DNA from: Mesorhabditis belari
Taxonomy: Eukaryota; Nematoda; Chromadorea; Rhabditida; Rhabditidae
Assembly (NCBI GenBank): GCA_958450365.1
Contig: CAUEEP010000876.1
Location: forward strand, 310,001-374,000
Length of the DNA: 64,000 nucleotides
Direction: 5' to 3'
Below, one piece after another: positions 44,901 through 54,618 of the stretch. A program made the position numbers and the translations under genes. The first letter of the stretch is position 1, and every line of letters starts with the position of its first letter. The notes under the pieces were generated by a model. It worked only from the letters and a program-made list of their open reading frames with translations. It made no database searches and was not told the origin of the DNA.

Positions 44901-47900
44901 CTCCTTTTAAGATAAAAAAGTGTTCATTTTGATAAGAACAATGGATAATTTAGATAAAAATGCTTTAGATAGCTTGAATAATGATGCTACTAAGTAGCTA
45001 AATAATGTCTACAAAGTTTTCTTTTCTTTTCGACTCGAAACTAGAAACCAAGCTGTTGAATATTTCATCCCTACACCCTAAGCAAAAACGTTTTATATTT
45101 TAGAACCATAAATATTTGATTAAAGTCATAAAATACCTCAAAAACCTTTATCATCCCGAAGAATCTAGTCTCAATTTCTCTGTTTTTTTAGCCCCGCCAA
45201 GTGAGTGACGCCAAGGGTTCACCCAAAAAGGAAAAAGATCGGTTTTGGCCTCCAAAAAAATCGCCAAAGTTCATTCTATTAAAAGAAAAACGATCCGAAA
45301 CAGATCCATCTTTCACTTTTCTCAATGACACTATTGGATTTTTGATTTTAAAGAAAAATTCGAGCCAAAATCTGTGTCGACAATCTTTAGATCTTTTCCC
45401 GGTTTCCTTTGAGCGGTCAAGTGTCTTTTTGTTCATTCCTTTCCCTATTTGAACTTTGATTTTCGTTTTTGAATGAATGGAATTCAAGAAAAGAATTCAG
45501 TGATTAATGTAAATGGAATAGTGATTTAAAAAAGAGAACAAGTTTTCGTGTTTTAAGTCTGGCAAGAGATGTTTATTTAGTAGGGGTTCAAAAGCTCAAA
45601 TCTAGGGAAAGCTGTAAGGACTTGGCTTTGGTGGATTGAATTGATCTAGCTTTATGGATAATCTAAAAACTTGCCTAGGATTGCACTTTCAATAATTTGT
45701 TGTCACGATAACACTCGTCACGATTTCACAAAAACTAAGCATCAGATTGGGATGAAACTTTGGCACAAAAAGGGCAACTCTCTACTGGTTATGCACAAAA
45801 AAATTCAGAAAATGTTATAGCTTATCTCTTTAGAAAATCGGAAATCAATGACGTGCCAAGTCATGCTCTTTTAAAATCACCACTTGCTTTGATTTTACAA
45901 TTGCTCTTTTCTCTTGGGTATCACTGATTTAAGAACTGACCCAAAAATTGACTATTTTCAGTCAAGCGGCTGCCCCTCAAAAACTGGGCATCAGATTGGA
46001 ATGAAAATTTAGCGCAAAAAGGGCAACTCTGTACTTGTTATGAGGCAGAAATGTCAGAAGAAGTTATGGCTTAAATTTTTAGAAAATGGGAAAAAAGAAA
46101 TATGCCAAGTCGTACTCACCAACTCAATAGATAACTTTTTGTTAGCACATTTTAAGTATTGTTTTCTTTGCACGATTAGCTTTTGAATTTCTCTTTTACC
46201 TTGATCTAAGCCTAAAGATGATAAAGGTTACTCCAAAAAGCTAAAAGCCAATCAAGTCAAGTCAAAAGACAGTCAAGCGGTCAAGCGTCAAGCGTATTTT
46301 CGGTCAAGCGACTGCGCCTCAAAAACTGGGCATCAGATTTGAATGAAAATTTAGCGCAAAAAGGGCAACTCTGTACTTGTTATGAGGAAGAAATATCAGA
46401 AAATGTTATAGCTTATCTTTTTAAAAAATCGGGAATCAGTAACGTGCCAAGTTATGCTCACCAACCCAATACAAATGGATACAATCAATCCTTGATATAA
46501 TATAGTCAACTGAACAAGACAAAAAAGCAAAAAGGCCAAAAGAATCCTCCATAAATTGAGGATTGAATAAAGATCTCCAAAAAAATAATTCCTGATTTGA
46601 TCACTAGGAAATTGTTTTCCAGGGAAAACCATTTCCGACCTGAAAATGATTGATCTCAACTCAAAACTGTTTGCATAATAAGTTTTGTTTCTAAAAACCA
46701 AAAAAACAAATCAAAAACGAACAACCTTAGACTATATTAGACTCTTAGACTCTTAGACTTATTTATTGAGAAATCTTAGACTCTTAGACTTATTGATTTC
46801 AGTCAAAAAGTTTCCGCCTTTTTTTCCATGTTTTGAACACAGCTGATTTGAGCATAAAAGTATTGAAATCAGCTTATCTCTTCGAATTTCTCTTGAAGTA
46901 AGCCGCTAAACTCTCATAAAAAGTGGGAAAAGCGGGTTCAGCCGGGAAAATTGTTTGTTTTCTCGATCGTTTTCTCGATTTAAAATCCTCAAAATCAAAA
47001 ATTTTAAAAACTAATCAAGATTTTTGATTAAGATTTGCAGAAATTGTTGAATCAAAACGAGGAAAAACCTATAAAAATCATAAAGTCAAATTGGATTTTC
47101 GCAAAACTAAGCACTGTCATTTTATTCGTTCGAAAAACTAATCAAAGCTGATTTTTGATGGAAATAATCATTGCTTTGGACTGAAAAAAAGAAACAGAAA
47201 CAGAAACAAAAATCGAAAAACAAAACCCAGCCAAATATCGTCATTTTTGAGCACGGCAGTGAAATTGACGAAACCAAAAATGACTAAACCATGAAGCTGA
47301 TGATGATAAAGCAATTTTTGACCTTAGCAGTCTTATTCTTTGAGCTCAGTTGATCATTCGATTTGTGAAGTGAAAGAATTTGAGACGCTAGAATGTTTCC
47401 TTTGAATTCGAATTGGATACAAGGGACAATTTGCTACATATTAATTATACATGCGTCCGTCTCTCTACTTTGCTTACAAGCCGAATTGGACAGTTCACGT
47501 TCTATGATAGTTCATAAAGCACATAAGCTTTATGAGTTAAACTTTTTTACTTAAACATTTCAACACTTTTTAAAAGTTAAGAAGAATTTAGTAAAAAAAA
47601 GATAAGACTCAATAAAATAAACCATTTGCCTTTTTGATCGATTCACCGTTTCTAAAACGCTCAATGAAGATAGAGTCAAGTCACTAGCCAGATTGGCCAG
47701 GCTTCTGACTTTGCCTTGTCTGATTGCTAATGGCTTGACTCACAAAAGGTTCCTGGATCTGTTAATAGCCTGTCCTGAACCTGGTCCCGAACCTGAACCT
47801 GGTCCTGAACCTGAATCTGAACCTGACCTTGAACCTGAACCCGGCCCTGAACCTAAGCCTGAACCTGAGCTTGAACCTGGTCCTGAACCTGAACCCGGCC

Positions 47901-50900
47901 CTGAACCTGACCCTGGTTTTATAATTATACAGATTTTGGATATTTTAACTTTTCAAGATAAAAATACATGTATTAAAACTGAAACTCAAAAAAAATCTAG
48001 ACAGATATCCAAAAAGTTGGCCACGTTCACTTATTGAAAAGAACAATCCGAACATAAGGATAACTGATTTAAACAAAAAGTAAAGTCGATCTAATTAGGG
48101 AAGTTCAATATAACAATTGATCACATTGCTAGAGTCGAGATCATTCCGGGAGAGGGGAACAGCCGCCTTTCCCCCTTACAACACATGCCCTTTTGCCCTT
48201 TGTTTCCCAAAATCACCATCATTTTCATGTGTTTCTCCATTTTTCTCCAACTTTTCCCTTCCAAGACTTTTTTCATTGGACAAATGATCCTTTTGGCTCA
48301 AAGCTCAATGTGAACAATTGTTCGCTGAGTGTTTAACCCCTCACGTCATTTTCTTCATTGAAATTGAATCAAAAATCTCTAGACTTTCAATTTTTGAACA
48401 TATAATTGAACATTTAGTCATGGCTTATTTTTGAATTAAAGCTTTTAACTAATCGCCAAGCTGTGAATCACAAGAAAATGCAATGAAGTTTTAGGGAGAG
48501 TTTTTGTTATCATAATTTGAGTCACTGATACAACTTTTACGAGTGCTAACTCAAAATGAAAAAGAATTTGAAAAAGCTGAATCACTCAATATTATAAAGA
48601 TTTAGATCAAGCTTCAAAATTAGCCAAAGCATTAGAGAAATCACCAAATTCTCAATCGCAGTTGACAAATTCAATAAGAGATTATGATGAGCTGAAGCAA
48701 AGAATCGAAGAATTCAACTATTAGGTTGGAAAGAAAGTTCTCGGAAAAGTTTGACTGGAATTTCTTAAAAACGAATCCACTAACTCAAGAACATTTTGTT
48801 CTATTATTTACAAGTCGACTCCAAGAAATGACTCATAAAAAATGAGTTCAGCTTTCCCTTAAAATTTTAGAGATTTTTCAAAAAATGATTATTTTCCGGC
48901 TTAAATTCAGCTCACTTTTTTCAGAAAAAAACGATTTCTTATGAGGTAAAGCTAGGATAAATGAGCAATACGCTCTATAATCTCTATTTTTGGTCAAAAA
49001 TGTTTTACAGAGAAGCTGTATTTCAAAAAAATCATCTTTTGGTGTCATCTTCTTGGCACAGAGTGTTTGCTAAAATAGGTGATTCTGAAAAGTTAAAGCA
49101 TTAGATTGCCTTAATCAAAATTTGCCTTAATCACAAATTTTCCCTATTTTAAGTACTTGATTTTAGGTTTTGAATGGGACTCATTGCCTATTCATTAACC
49201 CATTAAAACCTTGTCTAAAGGCTGGGCACTCAAAAAGTGACCAAGTCATTTCAGCTGAAGAAATCTCTGATTTTTTTGGTTAAAAACTTTTTGAAATATA
49301 GTCAAGTTTATCAAAAAATCTGGGAAGAATTCATGGCTTGGTTTTTGAGAAATCACTGTGCAAATGAACTTTCTTTTCTATTTCTATGAACTTTCTTGTT
49401 AATCTAATATTTGACCTGAAAAAAAAGCACAAGTTTCAGTTTACCGTATTCTCTCTAATAATGGTGCACTCTCTAAAAGTATTGTGGTCCGAGAGGGGGT
49501 TGAAAAAATAGTAGTGTACCCACGAAAATTTGAATTTTTGGTGCTTCTTTTTCATCTAAACCTTTTTGACTTTATGTTTATGTGACATTCTAAAGCTATT
49601 CAAGCAAGCAAAAGTGAGGCTTTTTTTATTCATTTATTAACTATTCTTCACATGAAAAAGTTAGCAAAAAATCTAAAATTGTTGTGCAAAGGGCAAAAAC
49701 ATCTTTTTATTGTTTGTCAACACACAAATTGTCAACTCGCCGGCCCACAACTGTATGTCAAAAGGAGCCAAAGGAGTACGTGAAAGAATTACAAGAATTT
49801 TTGGAACAAATCTTATATCTGTCTGACTTTGGTAAATGATAAAACTCTTTAATAGTACTGCACTCTCTAATAGTATTGCGGTCCAGGAGGGGGTTCAAAA
49901 AATAGTAGTGCGCACTACTATTAGAGAGAATACGGTATATTCTTTTTTGTAAGTCAAGAGATTTCCGGAATGAGTTAAAAGTTTTCCTGGACAAACAGTG
50001 TGTTCTTGGAATGAGCTCAAAAACTATAACATAGTTTTAACAATCTGTCGTGGAAATTTTCTAGTTTGTTTACGATTTATGAGTGAAAAATAACTGCCTT
50101 AAACATAACAAAGTTTTACAGCTTTGAAGAGTCAATAACTTATAGATATATGTTGTAGAATTTACAGAATAAATAACTGATAGATATATCTCTTTTTTAT
50201 CGTTGAGTTGCTAGTAATAAAAGCTAAAAGTGACTTGTCTTTGATTTAACTTGGATTTGAGGTTTAGCCTAACTTAGATTTGAGGTTTAGCCTGCAAAAT
50301 CAATTCTAGCTTTAATAAAAGCTCGAATTCTGGCTACTGGGAGGTCAAAGTATGATATTTTGTGTAAAACTAACCCAAATCTGATCCTTGGTTTGACCTA
50401 GCGCCTAGCTAACCCTGATATTCAATTGATTCTTGCCAATTTAACATCTATTGACAACTTGATTAGAAATTAGTATAACTTTTAAAGTCAAATAGTCAAA
50501 AAGCCAGTCAAATACTTTTAGATTTTAAAGTAAAATAGAAAGTAAACCGCTTTTTCATGATCCTTTCCTATACATTGTTCTTTTGATCTCCGACTTTTTC
50601 TCCATTTCGTTCAATTTTTCTCCTTTCCCATGTGGTTCTCGATTTCTCGTGTTGTAAAGAAAAAAAAACACAAACGAACAATGAAGAACGGAAAATGAGA
50701 GAAACGAGTAATTAATTATCAAAAGATTTTTACCTCTTTTCTTCAGCACGCTCAACATTGCTTTTCACTGACGTTTAGAATCTGAAAAGAACAATTTAGA
50801 GAAAAGATTGAGGAAAAAATCTTCTCTATAGCGCTATTGAGAAGAATTTTCTAGGCTGACGCAAAAAAAATGGAAGAAAAAATGACTACTGATAAAATTA

Positions 50901-52842
50901 ATCCCTTTATGAGCTTAAGGCTCAGAGTAATGTGAAGATCACAAAATCAAGAAGAGATTGTGCATTGTGTGAAACGAAAACTTTCTTGATACCAAAGAAA
51001 AGGTGTTAAGTTGATGAAAAGTTTTGGAATCAACAGTGAAAATTGTTCAATTTTCGATCTTTTAAAGTCAATTTGGGTTCACTCCCAAGCAGATTCGGGA
51101 GAGTGAAAACGTGTTTTTCGTAAAAAAACTATAAAAACCTCTACGAAGAAATTGGCTGAATGAATTTCTATGAAAATTTGGCTATATACGAAACATTTTG
51201 TGCTCTACCTTTTATCCATAAACACCAAGATAGGTTTCCTTAGATAAAATGCCTGAATCGCATCATCGAACCGTCCCTTTTTTGATTTTTTGACTACCCG
51301 ACTTTACGCTCCCAAAAAGATGCAGACTTAAGACATTTTAAACCCGTTTTAATGTTATTTTGCAGAAAAATAATTGGTCTTTTTAATAAAATAAACCGCA
51401 GTTCAATTGGTTCATTTTTTGGCTTTAAACAGAAGTACGAAAATGAACGAAAAACTGAACAACGTAATAACTAAATATTTAACATGCTTGTCAAAAATTT
51501 TTTCATATTGTTTAACACCAATATTCAAATAGATACCGTATTTTTCCTAATAGTAGTGCACCCTAAGCGTCGCCTAAATTAGCTCGAAAACTCGAGAACC
51601 GCTCATCAGAACCTATTGATGTGGGGTCGGAAAATATGGCTGACGATGAGATCTAGTGGGGGATTTGAGTGTTGAGCTTCTGCAAAAGCTTGGAAACCGT
51701 AAAATAGTCACTAATTTGGCTCGCCGGGCTTCACTACTATTAGAGAAAATACGGTATTCACCGACCTGACCTATACACTTACTAGGGAAGGTCGCCAACT
51801 TAAGATGAAATTTCAAAACGAGACCTATCCTAGTTAGAGAGTTTTGTCGGATAGAGCTCTAACAGCTAATGAAAAGCATTACCATTGTTGCAACCGGGAT
51901 AAAATAGACGTCACTTCTTCATGTAGTGCAAGAAGCAGCGTTCTCGACTCCGCTGAACTTGGCACAGCTGCCCATTGTATAGAAATCTCGAGACCGCTTA
52001 TCAGAACCTAACGATGTGGGGTTGGAAGCTGACGATGAGATCTAGCAGGGGAGTAGAGTGTTGAGCTTCTGCAAAAGCTTGGAAACCGTAAAATAGTCAC
52101 CAACTCGGCTCGCCGGGCTTCACTACTATTAGAGAAAATACGGTATATTTTATTTAAGAAACTCTAAAATTCATTTACCATTTACTAGAATTTTAATATG
52201 TAATAAGATCTTATACTTGATCATAATTTAGATCATTTTGGCTTTTAACTATCAACCAGTTAATACAGCCACATTTTCCACATCGATAGTGTAGTGTTAA
52301 AAGCTAGTTTATATGATAGAAATGCTTAAAGATGAAGATAACATCATAACCATTCAAATAATTAAATCAAAAAAGCAGAATCATTTCTGAAAATTGAAAA
52401 CTCTTTGAAATAGAATGAAACTGCTTTGCAGAATTAAAGCTGAGTTCTCCTTTGAATCAGTTACTTCAAAATCTCAATCGGGGTTTGGTGAAACCTCGCC
52501 AGTAAACCTTCAAAAGATTCCCAAACAAATAAAGTATTAACTTTTCTAATCCTTTCCAAACGATCCTTTTCATTTTTCGATAAGAACGCTCTCAAATTCT
52601 CTCCACAAATTTGCCCGTTTGCTTTCGCAAGCATCTCGATTTTTCGGTCACGTGGAGAGAAAATTTTTTCAATTTCTCATTCTTATAACTTTAAATTATA
52701 CATAAACTAAAAACTATAGCTGCTTAAGATAAATTGTTTGTAGTAGTAATTACAGCCTTACCGTAAGGTTCATTCTGTATTTGTCTCTTCACATTGATGA
52801 CATTACCGACTTTCAATGGCCTCTTAAAGCACATGGCAAAGT
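32902..52842 (-). CDS. Ttd14-like P-loop NTPase with two alternative first exons
   Basis: The exons match the NadR/Ttd14 AAA-type ATPase family (Drosophila Ttd14 binds GTP and phosphoinositides in TRPL trafficking). A common exon 43374-43318 leads to 37048-36955, then 36910-36760 with the P-loop [18 protein letters not shown]. Further exons carry [20 protein letters not shown] (35725 on), [20 protein letters not shown] (35581 on), [17 protein letters not shown] (35465 on), [64 protein letters not shown] with SREHFLNGET-like strands (34518-34240), [18 protein letters not shown] and a C-terminus ending in TAA at 32902. Walker A and the ICDRG Walker B-like motif are present. All first-half junctions share phase 1. 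Two 5' exons, at 52842-52762 and 50781-50734, can each join the 43 kb exon in phase. The span of 20 kb is much longer than neighbours because of repeat-filled introns. Confidence 0.88.
33531..33792. mobile_element. Palindromic 'TACCGTA' repeat, copy 2
   Basis: It is nearly identical to 13685-13951, ending CTATTACAGTATTTACGGTA. Its central hairpin is inverted relative to copy 1 (GCCCTGAATTTCAGC instead of GCTGAAATTCAGGGC). It lies within an intron of the Ttd14-like gene. Confidence 0.85.
33800..34175. repeat. 375-bp fold-back in a Ttd14-like intron
   Basis: Left arm GCATAGAATAGATATTTTTA and right arm AAAATATCTATTCTATGCG pair, as do TTAGGCTTTCGAATGACAC and GTGTGATCCGAAAGCCTAA. The outer parts carry ACTACAAACTACAAG and its inverse. 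It is related to the fragment at 14697-14945. Confidence 0.8.
35813..36537 (+). mobile_element. Deleted Tc1-like transposon in a Ttd14-like intron
   Basis: The ends CTGGGTGACGCGC and GCGCGTCACCCTG next to TA are Tc1-type terminal repeats. The plus strand reads [15 protein letters not shown] and [16 protein letters not shown], the paired HTH region of Tc1-family transposases. It then jumps to [20 protein letters not shown], the C-terminal tail. The DDE catalytic middle is missing, so this is an internally deleted, non-autonomous copy. Confidence 0.82.
37240..38075. repeat. Pair of 190-bp direct repeats
   Basis: Segments 37270-37460 and 37895-38075 share AAGTGTAAAAATTGCCTTAA, AGAAAACATAGTTTTGGCAC and GCCACCAATAGCCATTTAAA. 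They are direct copies 430 bp apart inside the 6.2-kb intron. Neither has a frame. Confidence 0.8.
38318..39222. repeat. Large fold-back, arms about 340 bp
   Basis: Left arm 38318-38655 and right arm 38868-39222 are inverted copies with perhaps one mismatch per 15-20 bases: AAACTCGGTTTTTCGACTGT faces ACAGTCGAAAAACCAAGTTT, and AGTTGAATCCCCTGAAAGCT faces AGCTTTTAGGGGATTCAACT. The 210-bp centre is not coding. It lies in the long intron of the Ttd14-like gene, so its transcript would form a long hairpin. Confidence 0.9.
39755..40180. repeat. 12-bp minisatellite with an orientation switch
   Basis: Units of GGAACCGAATAG and variants (GGAACCAAATAG, GGAACCGATGAG, GGAAGCGAATGG) fill 39845-40180. The first 90 bases hold the same unit in the opposite sense (GGTTCCTATTCGGGTCC). 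Because 12 is a multiple of three, the minus strand stays open as [13 protein letters not shown] repeats, which should not be taken as a gene. Confidence 0.9.
40190..42340. other. Intron sequence, no gene seen
   Basis: Part of the 6.2-kb intron of the Ttd14-like gene. Several ORF-sized gaps between stops exist, but I see no splice-flanked exon, family likeness or repeat end. Confidence 0.5.
42355..42505. repeat. Minisatellite of TTAGCTTTGCTTTAC units
   Basis: Ten or so units of 15 bp (variants TTTGCTTTGC and TTTGCTTTTC). The minus strand translates to a KAKLS repeat, an artefact of a unit length divisible by three. Confidence 0.9.
42530..43310. other. Intron sequence, no gene seen
   Basis: Nothing supported on either strand apart from flanking repeats; the exon at 43318 begins next. 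Confidence 0.5.
44158..44840. repeat. Fold-back of the TACCGTA superfamily with mirror ORFs
   Basis: Arms of about 300 bp (44213-44510 and 44530-44833) are inverted copies. They contain CTAGTATACAAATTTTCAAC and its inverse, and the family motif GCGCGCTTAGGTGTCAAA. Ends such as TACCGTAAAAGCTCTAATAG link it to the elements at 13.7, 33.5 and 58.1 kb. Each arm keeps an open frame of about 100 codons with [18 protein letters not shown] or [18 protein letters not shown]. Confidence 0.85.
45735..46470. repeat. Three direct repeats of about 140 bp
   Basis: Copies start near 45745, 45975 and 46318, each with CATCAGATT, GCGCAAAAAGGGCAACTCT and ATGCCAAGTC or GTGCCAAGTT. Two of them end in TCACCAAC(T/C)CAATA, the terminal motif of the mariner-derived family, so they may be right ends of broken insertions. 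Confidence 0.75.
46475..47665. other. Intron sequence, no gene seen
   Basis: Includes a short run of TAGACTCTTAGACTTATT units at 46735-46800. No exon recognised. Confidence 0.5.
47672..47930 (+). repeat. Minisatellite element, GAACCTGAACCTGGTCCT units
   Basis: Six- to eighteen-bp variants of GAACCTGAACCTGGTCCT at 47770-47925 follow a unique flank (CTTGACTCACAAAAGGTTCC, CTTTGCCTTGTCTGATTGCT). The same flank and array occur inverted at 55585-55873. The frame reads as glutamate-proline-glycine repeats, an effect of the unit and not evidence of a gene. Confidence 0.88.
47935..49440. other. Intron sequence, no gene seen
   Basis: No exon or repeat termini recognised. Confidence 0.5.
49442..49937. 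mobile_element. Palindromic 'TACCGTATTCTCTCTAATA' element
   Basis: It opens with TACCGTATTCTCTCTAATAA and closes with TATTAGAGAGAATACGGTA. Subterminal copies of TCTCTAATAGTATTGCGGTCC occur at both ends. It has a longer interior than the other members of the family. Confidence 0.8.
50734..50781 (-). other. Alternative first exon B of the Ttd14-like gene
   Basis: A TTTTCAG acceptor at 50782 precedes an ATG at 50758 that reads MLSVLKKRG to a GTAAAA donor. All three frames of the exon upstream of the ATG contain stops, so translation must start here, as in an SL-spliced first exon. It joins the exon at 43374 in phase 1. Confidence 0.6.
51062..51480. mobile_element. MITE related to 1142-1649, inverted and partial
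   Basis: It matches the inverse of the left element over most of its length, e.g. AACCTCTACGAAGAAATTGG and TAGGTTTCCTTAGATAAAAT. The outer terminal repeats are degraded. Confidence 0.8.
51534..51756. mobile_element. Palindromic 'TACCGTATT' repeat, copy 2
   Basis: TACCGTATTTTTCCTAATAG to CTATTAGAGAAAATACGGTA, with the same interior as 10365-10572 including GATGAGATCTAGTGGGGGA. Confidence 0.88.
51965..52145. mobile_element. Palindromic 'TACCGTATT' repeat, copy 3, left end missing
   Basis: Same interior (GATGAGATCTAGCAGGGGAG) and right end (TTAGAGAAAATACGGTA); the left end is replaced by unrelated sequence. It lies 210 bp from copy 2. Confidence 0.85.
52762..52842 (-). other. Alternative first exon A of the Ttd14-like gene
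   Basis: A GTTTCAG acceptor at 52843 is followed after eight bases by an ATG at 52834. The exon reads [20 protein letters not shown] and ends CTTACG at a GTAAGG donor in phase 1, so it fits the common exon at 43374. It cannot be spliced through exon B without meeting stops, hence it is an alternative to it. Confidence 0.6.
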
Positions 52843-52849
52843 CTGAAAC

Positions 52850-53600
52850 AACGATATACTATTAAAACTCAAAAATTACCGCGTCTATTGATTTGTGATA
52901 ATGAATTTACAGATTGGCATTGAGTGATGAATACGGTAGATTTCGAAAGGAGAAGGATCATTTTAGAGAACGAAGATTCGGGGACTTTGCTTCTAAATAT
53001 AGACAGTTTTTAGTTTGACTTTGATCTCATGTTTATATCTTATTATCAGAATCAACTCAATTGATACTCAACGGGTGACTTCAGCTTTTTAAATTCACCA
53101 AAAAAAAATCGTTGAAATTGTTTCCATCATCAATTTCCACATTCAACTTGTTTCAAATTGGCGAAGATTTTCTTAAATGCCGAAAGTTTCTTCTAATTAA
53201 GATCATTAAGATCATTAAGTTCATTAAGATCCAATATTTCTATCACGTCCAACTTGTGAAATGATCCTCGCAGATGAAAGAGCTGAAACCGACAAAGATT
53301 CTCATTAATCATTGAAATCATAAAAAGATGAGATCGTGATAAACTTTTGGCAAGCGTTTGACATCAACAAATATGTTGCCTGCTTTCATTTTAGAAGTGC
53401 ATAATGAAATTCGGGCCTGGCCAAGCAAAGCCAAGGTTTAAGCCAATCCAGACTTGACCTCATGACCGATTTGCATCTTGAAACAATACAAAGCTTTTAT
53501 TCAAAAATAGTCGCTGCTTTATTCACGGAATTGCTAATCATTTGAAAAAGATTCTTCAACCTGAAAACTTTCTCTTTATTTTTACCATAAAGATAGACAG
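52850..53600. other. Intergenic, no gene seen
   Basis: AT-rich; this is the region upstream of exon A and may hold promoter sequence, but no specific motif was recognised. Confidence 0.5.
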
Positions 53601-53621
53601 ACTGAATAAATTATGGCAAGA

Positions 53622-53825
53622 TTACGGTAGTTGCAGGCGCTTTTCTCGAAAGCCCGGACAAAAACTAAACACGGCATCGGATTCTTCAGGCATTTGCATC
53701 TCATTGCCGTTTAAAAGTCTCAAACCCTCTTTGGAACGTTCCCTTGTGAGTTCTTTGTTATAACGTATATTCATGGAGGAGTCCTCCATGAATATACATG
53801 TCTCCTCCTCCCCATTTGGCTCCAT
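53622..53825 (-). CDS. Small unknown frame related to 31213-31416
   Basis: It shares the pattern LTRERS..GL...FSFCP with the frame at 31.2 kb. The ATG at 53825 opens 67 codons; a perfect 21-bp palindrome (TCATGGAGGACTCCTCCATG) interrupts it near the start, so the second ATG within that palindrome is a better candidate. No family is recognised. Confidence 0.35.
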   Translation of the reverse strand: MEPNGEEETCIFMEDSSMNIRYNKELTRERSKEGLRLLNGNEMQMPEESDAVFSFCPGFREKRLQLP

Positions 53826-53924
53826 TTCTATAATTCATTTGAAAAACCCAAAAAAGATTGGGAACTTTCTGGAAAATGAAAAATCTAGTCACTAATTACA
53901 TAACTATGGGCTTTGTCTTTAAGC

Positions 53925-54165
53925 CGACTTTGTCTTTAAGCCGACTTTGTCTTTAAGCCGACTTTGTCTTTAAGCCGACTTTGTCTTTAAGCCGACTTTG
54001 TCTTTGAGCTGGTCTTTGCCTTTGAGCAGACTTTATCTTTGAGCTGGTCTTTGCCTTTGAGCCGACTTTGTCGTTGAGATGGTCTTTGCCTTTGAGCAGA
54101 CTTTGTCGTCGAGCTGGTCTTTGTCTTTGAGCAGACTTTATCTTTGAGTTGAGGAGACTTTGTCT
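53925..54165. repeat. Minisatellite of CTTTGTCTTTAAGCCGA units
   Basis: Five near-perfect units of 18 bp, then longer variants with GAGCTGGTCTTTGCC and GAGCAGACTTTGTC. No gene is implied by the open minus frame. Confidence 0.88.
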
Positions 54166-54618
54166 TTGAGCAGTTGGTCCACTCCTAAAGGCAAATGTGT
54201 TAAAGATCAAGCTTTCTGAAGCCTCGTTAAATATTGTCTTTGATCGGAAAAACTCGGTGGAAAAATGCTTATCAATATAAAGAAATGCTATTCTATTCCT
54301 TCTTTGGCACTAGACAGTTTCTCCAAAATCAATTCGATGATTCACATAAAACAAAATTCTTTCTCCATTCAATTTTATGCTGCAACCGTAATGAAAAGAC
54401 TTATCCAGCTTTGGCAAAAAAATCTAAAAGAAAATAAAGGAAACTTTCAGATTGAATTTTAGTTGCACCTGCTTTCTACAATCACCATAAAGCACTTGTG
54501 TTTTATCGATTTTTTCAAATCTTCAAAACAGAGTTCATGCCCACTTTTTTTGAAAAATTCCACCTGTCCACCAAATTTGAGCAACAGTGCATGGAAATTT
54601 CACTTTTCGTAAAATAAA

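Noticed and set aside
45188..45487. Overlapping frames of 83 and 99 codons on opposite strands
   Set aside because: No family likeness or supported splice sites on either strand; inside a long intron.
47693..48037. Open frame rich in glutamate-proline-glycine repeats
   Set aside because: The frame is produced by a minisatellite with a unit divisible by three, and an inverted copy of the same array exists at 55.6 kb.
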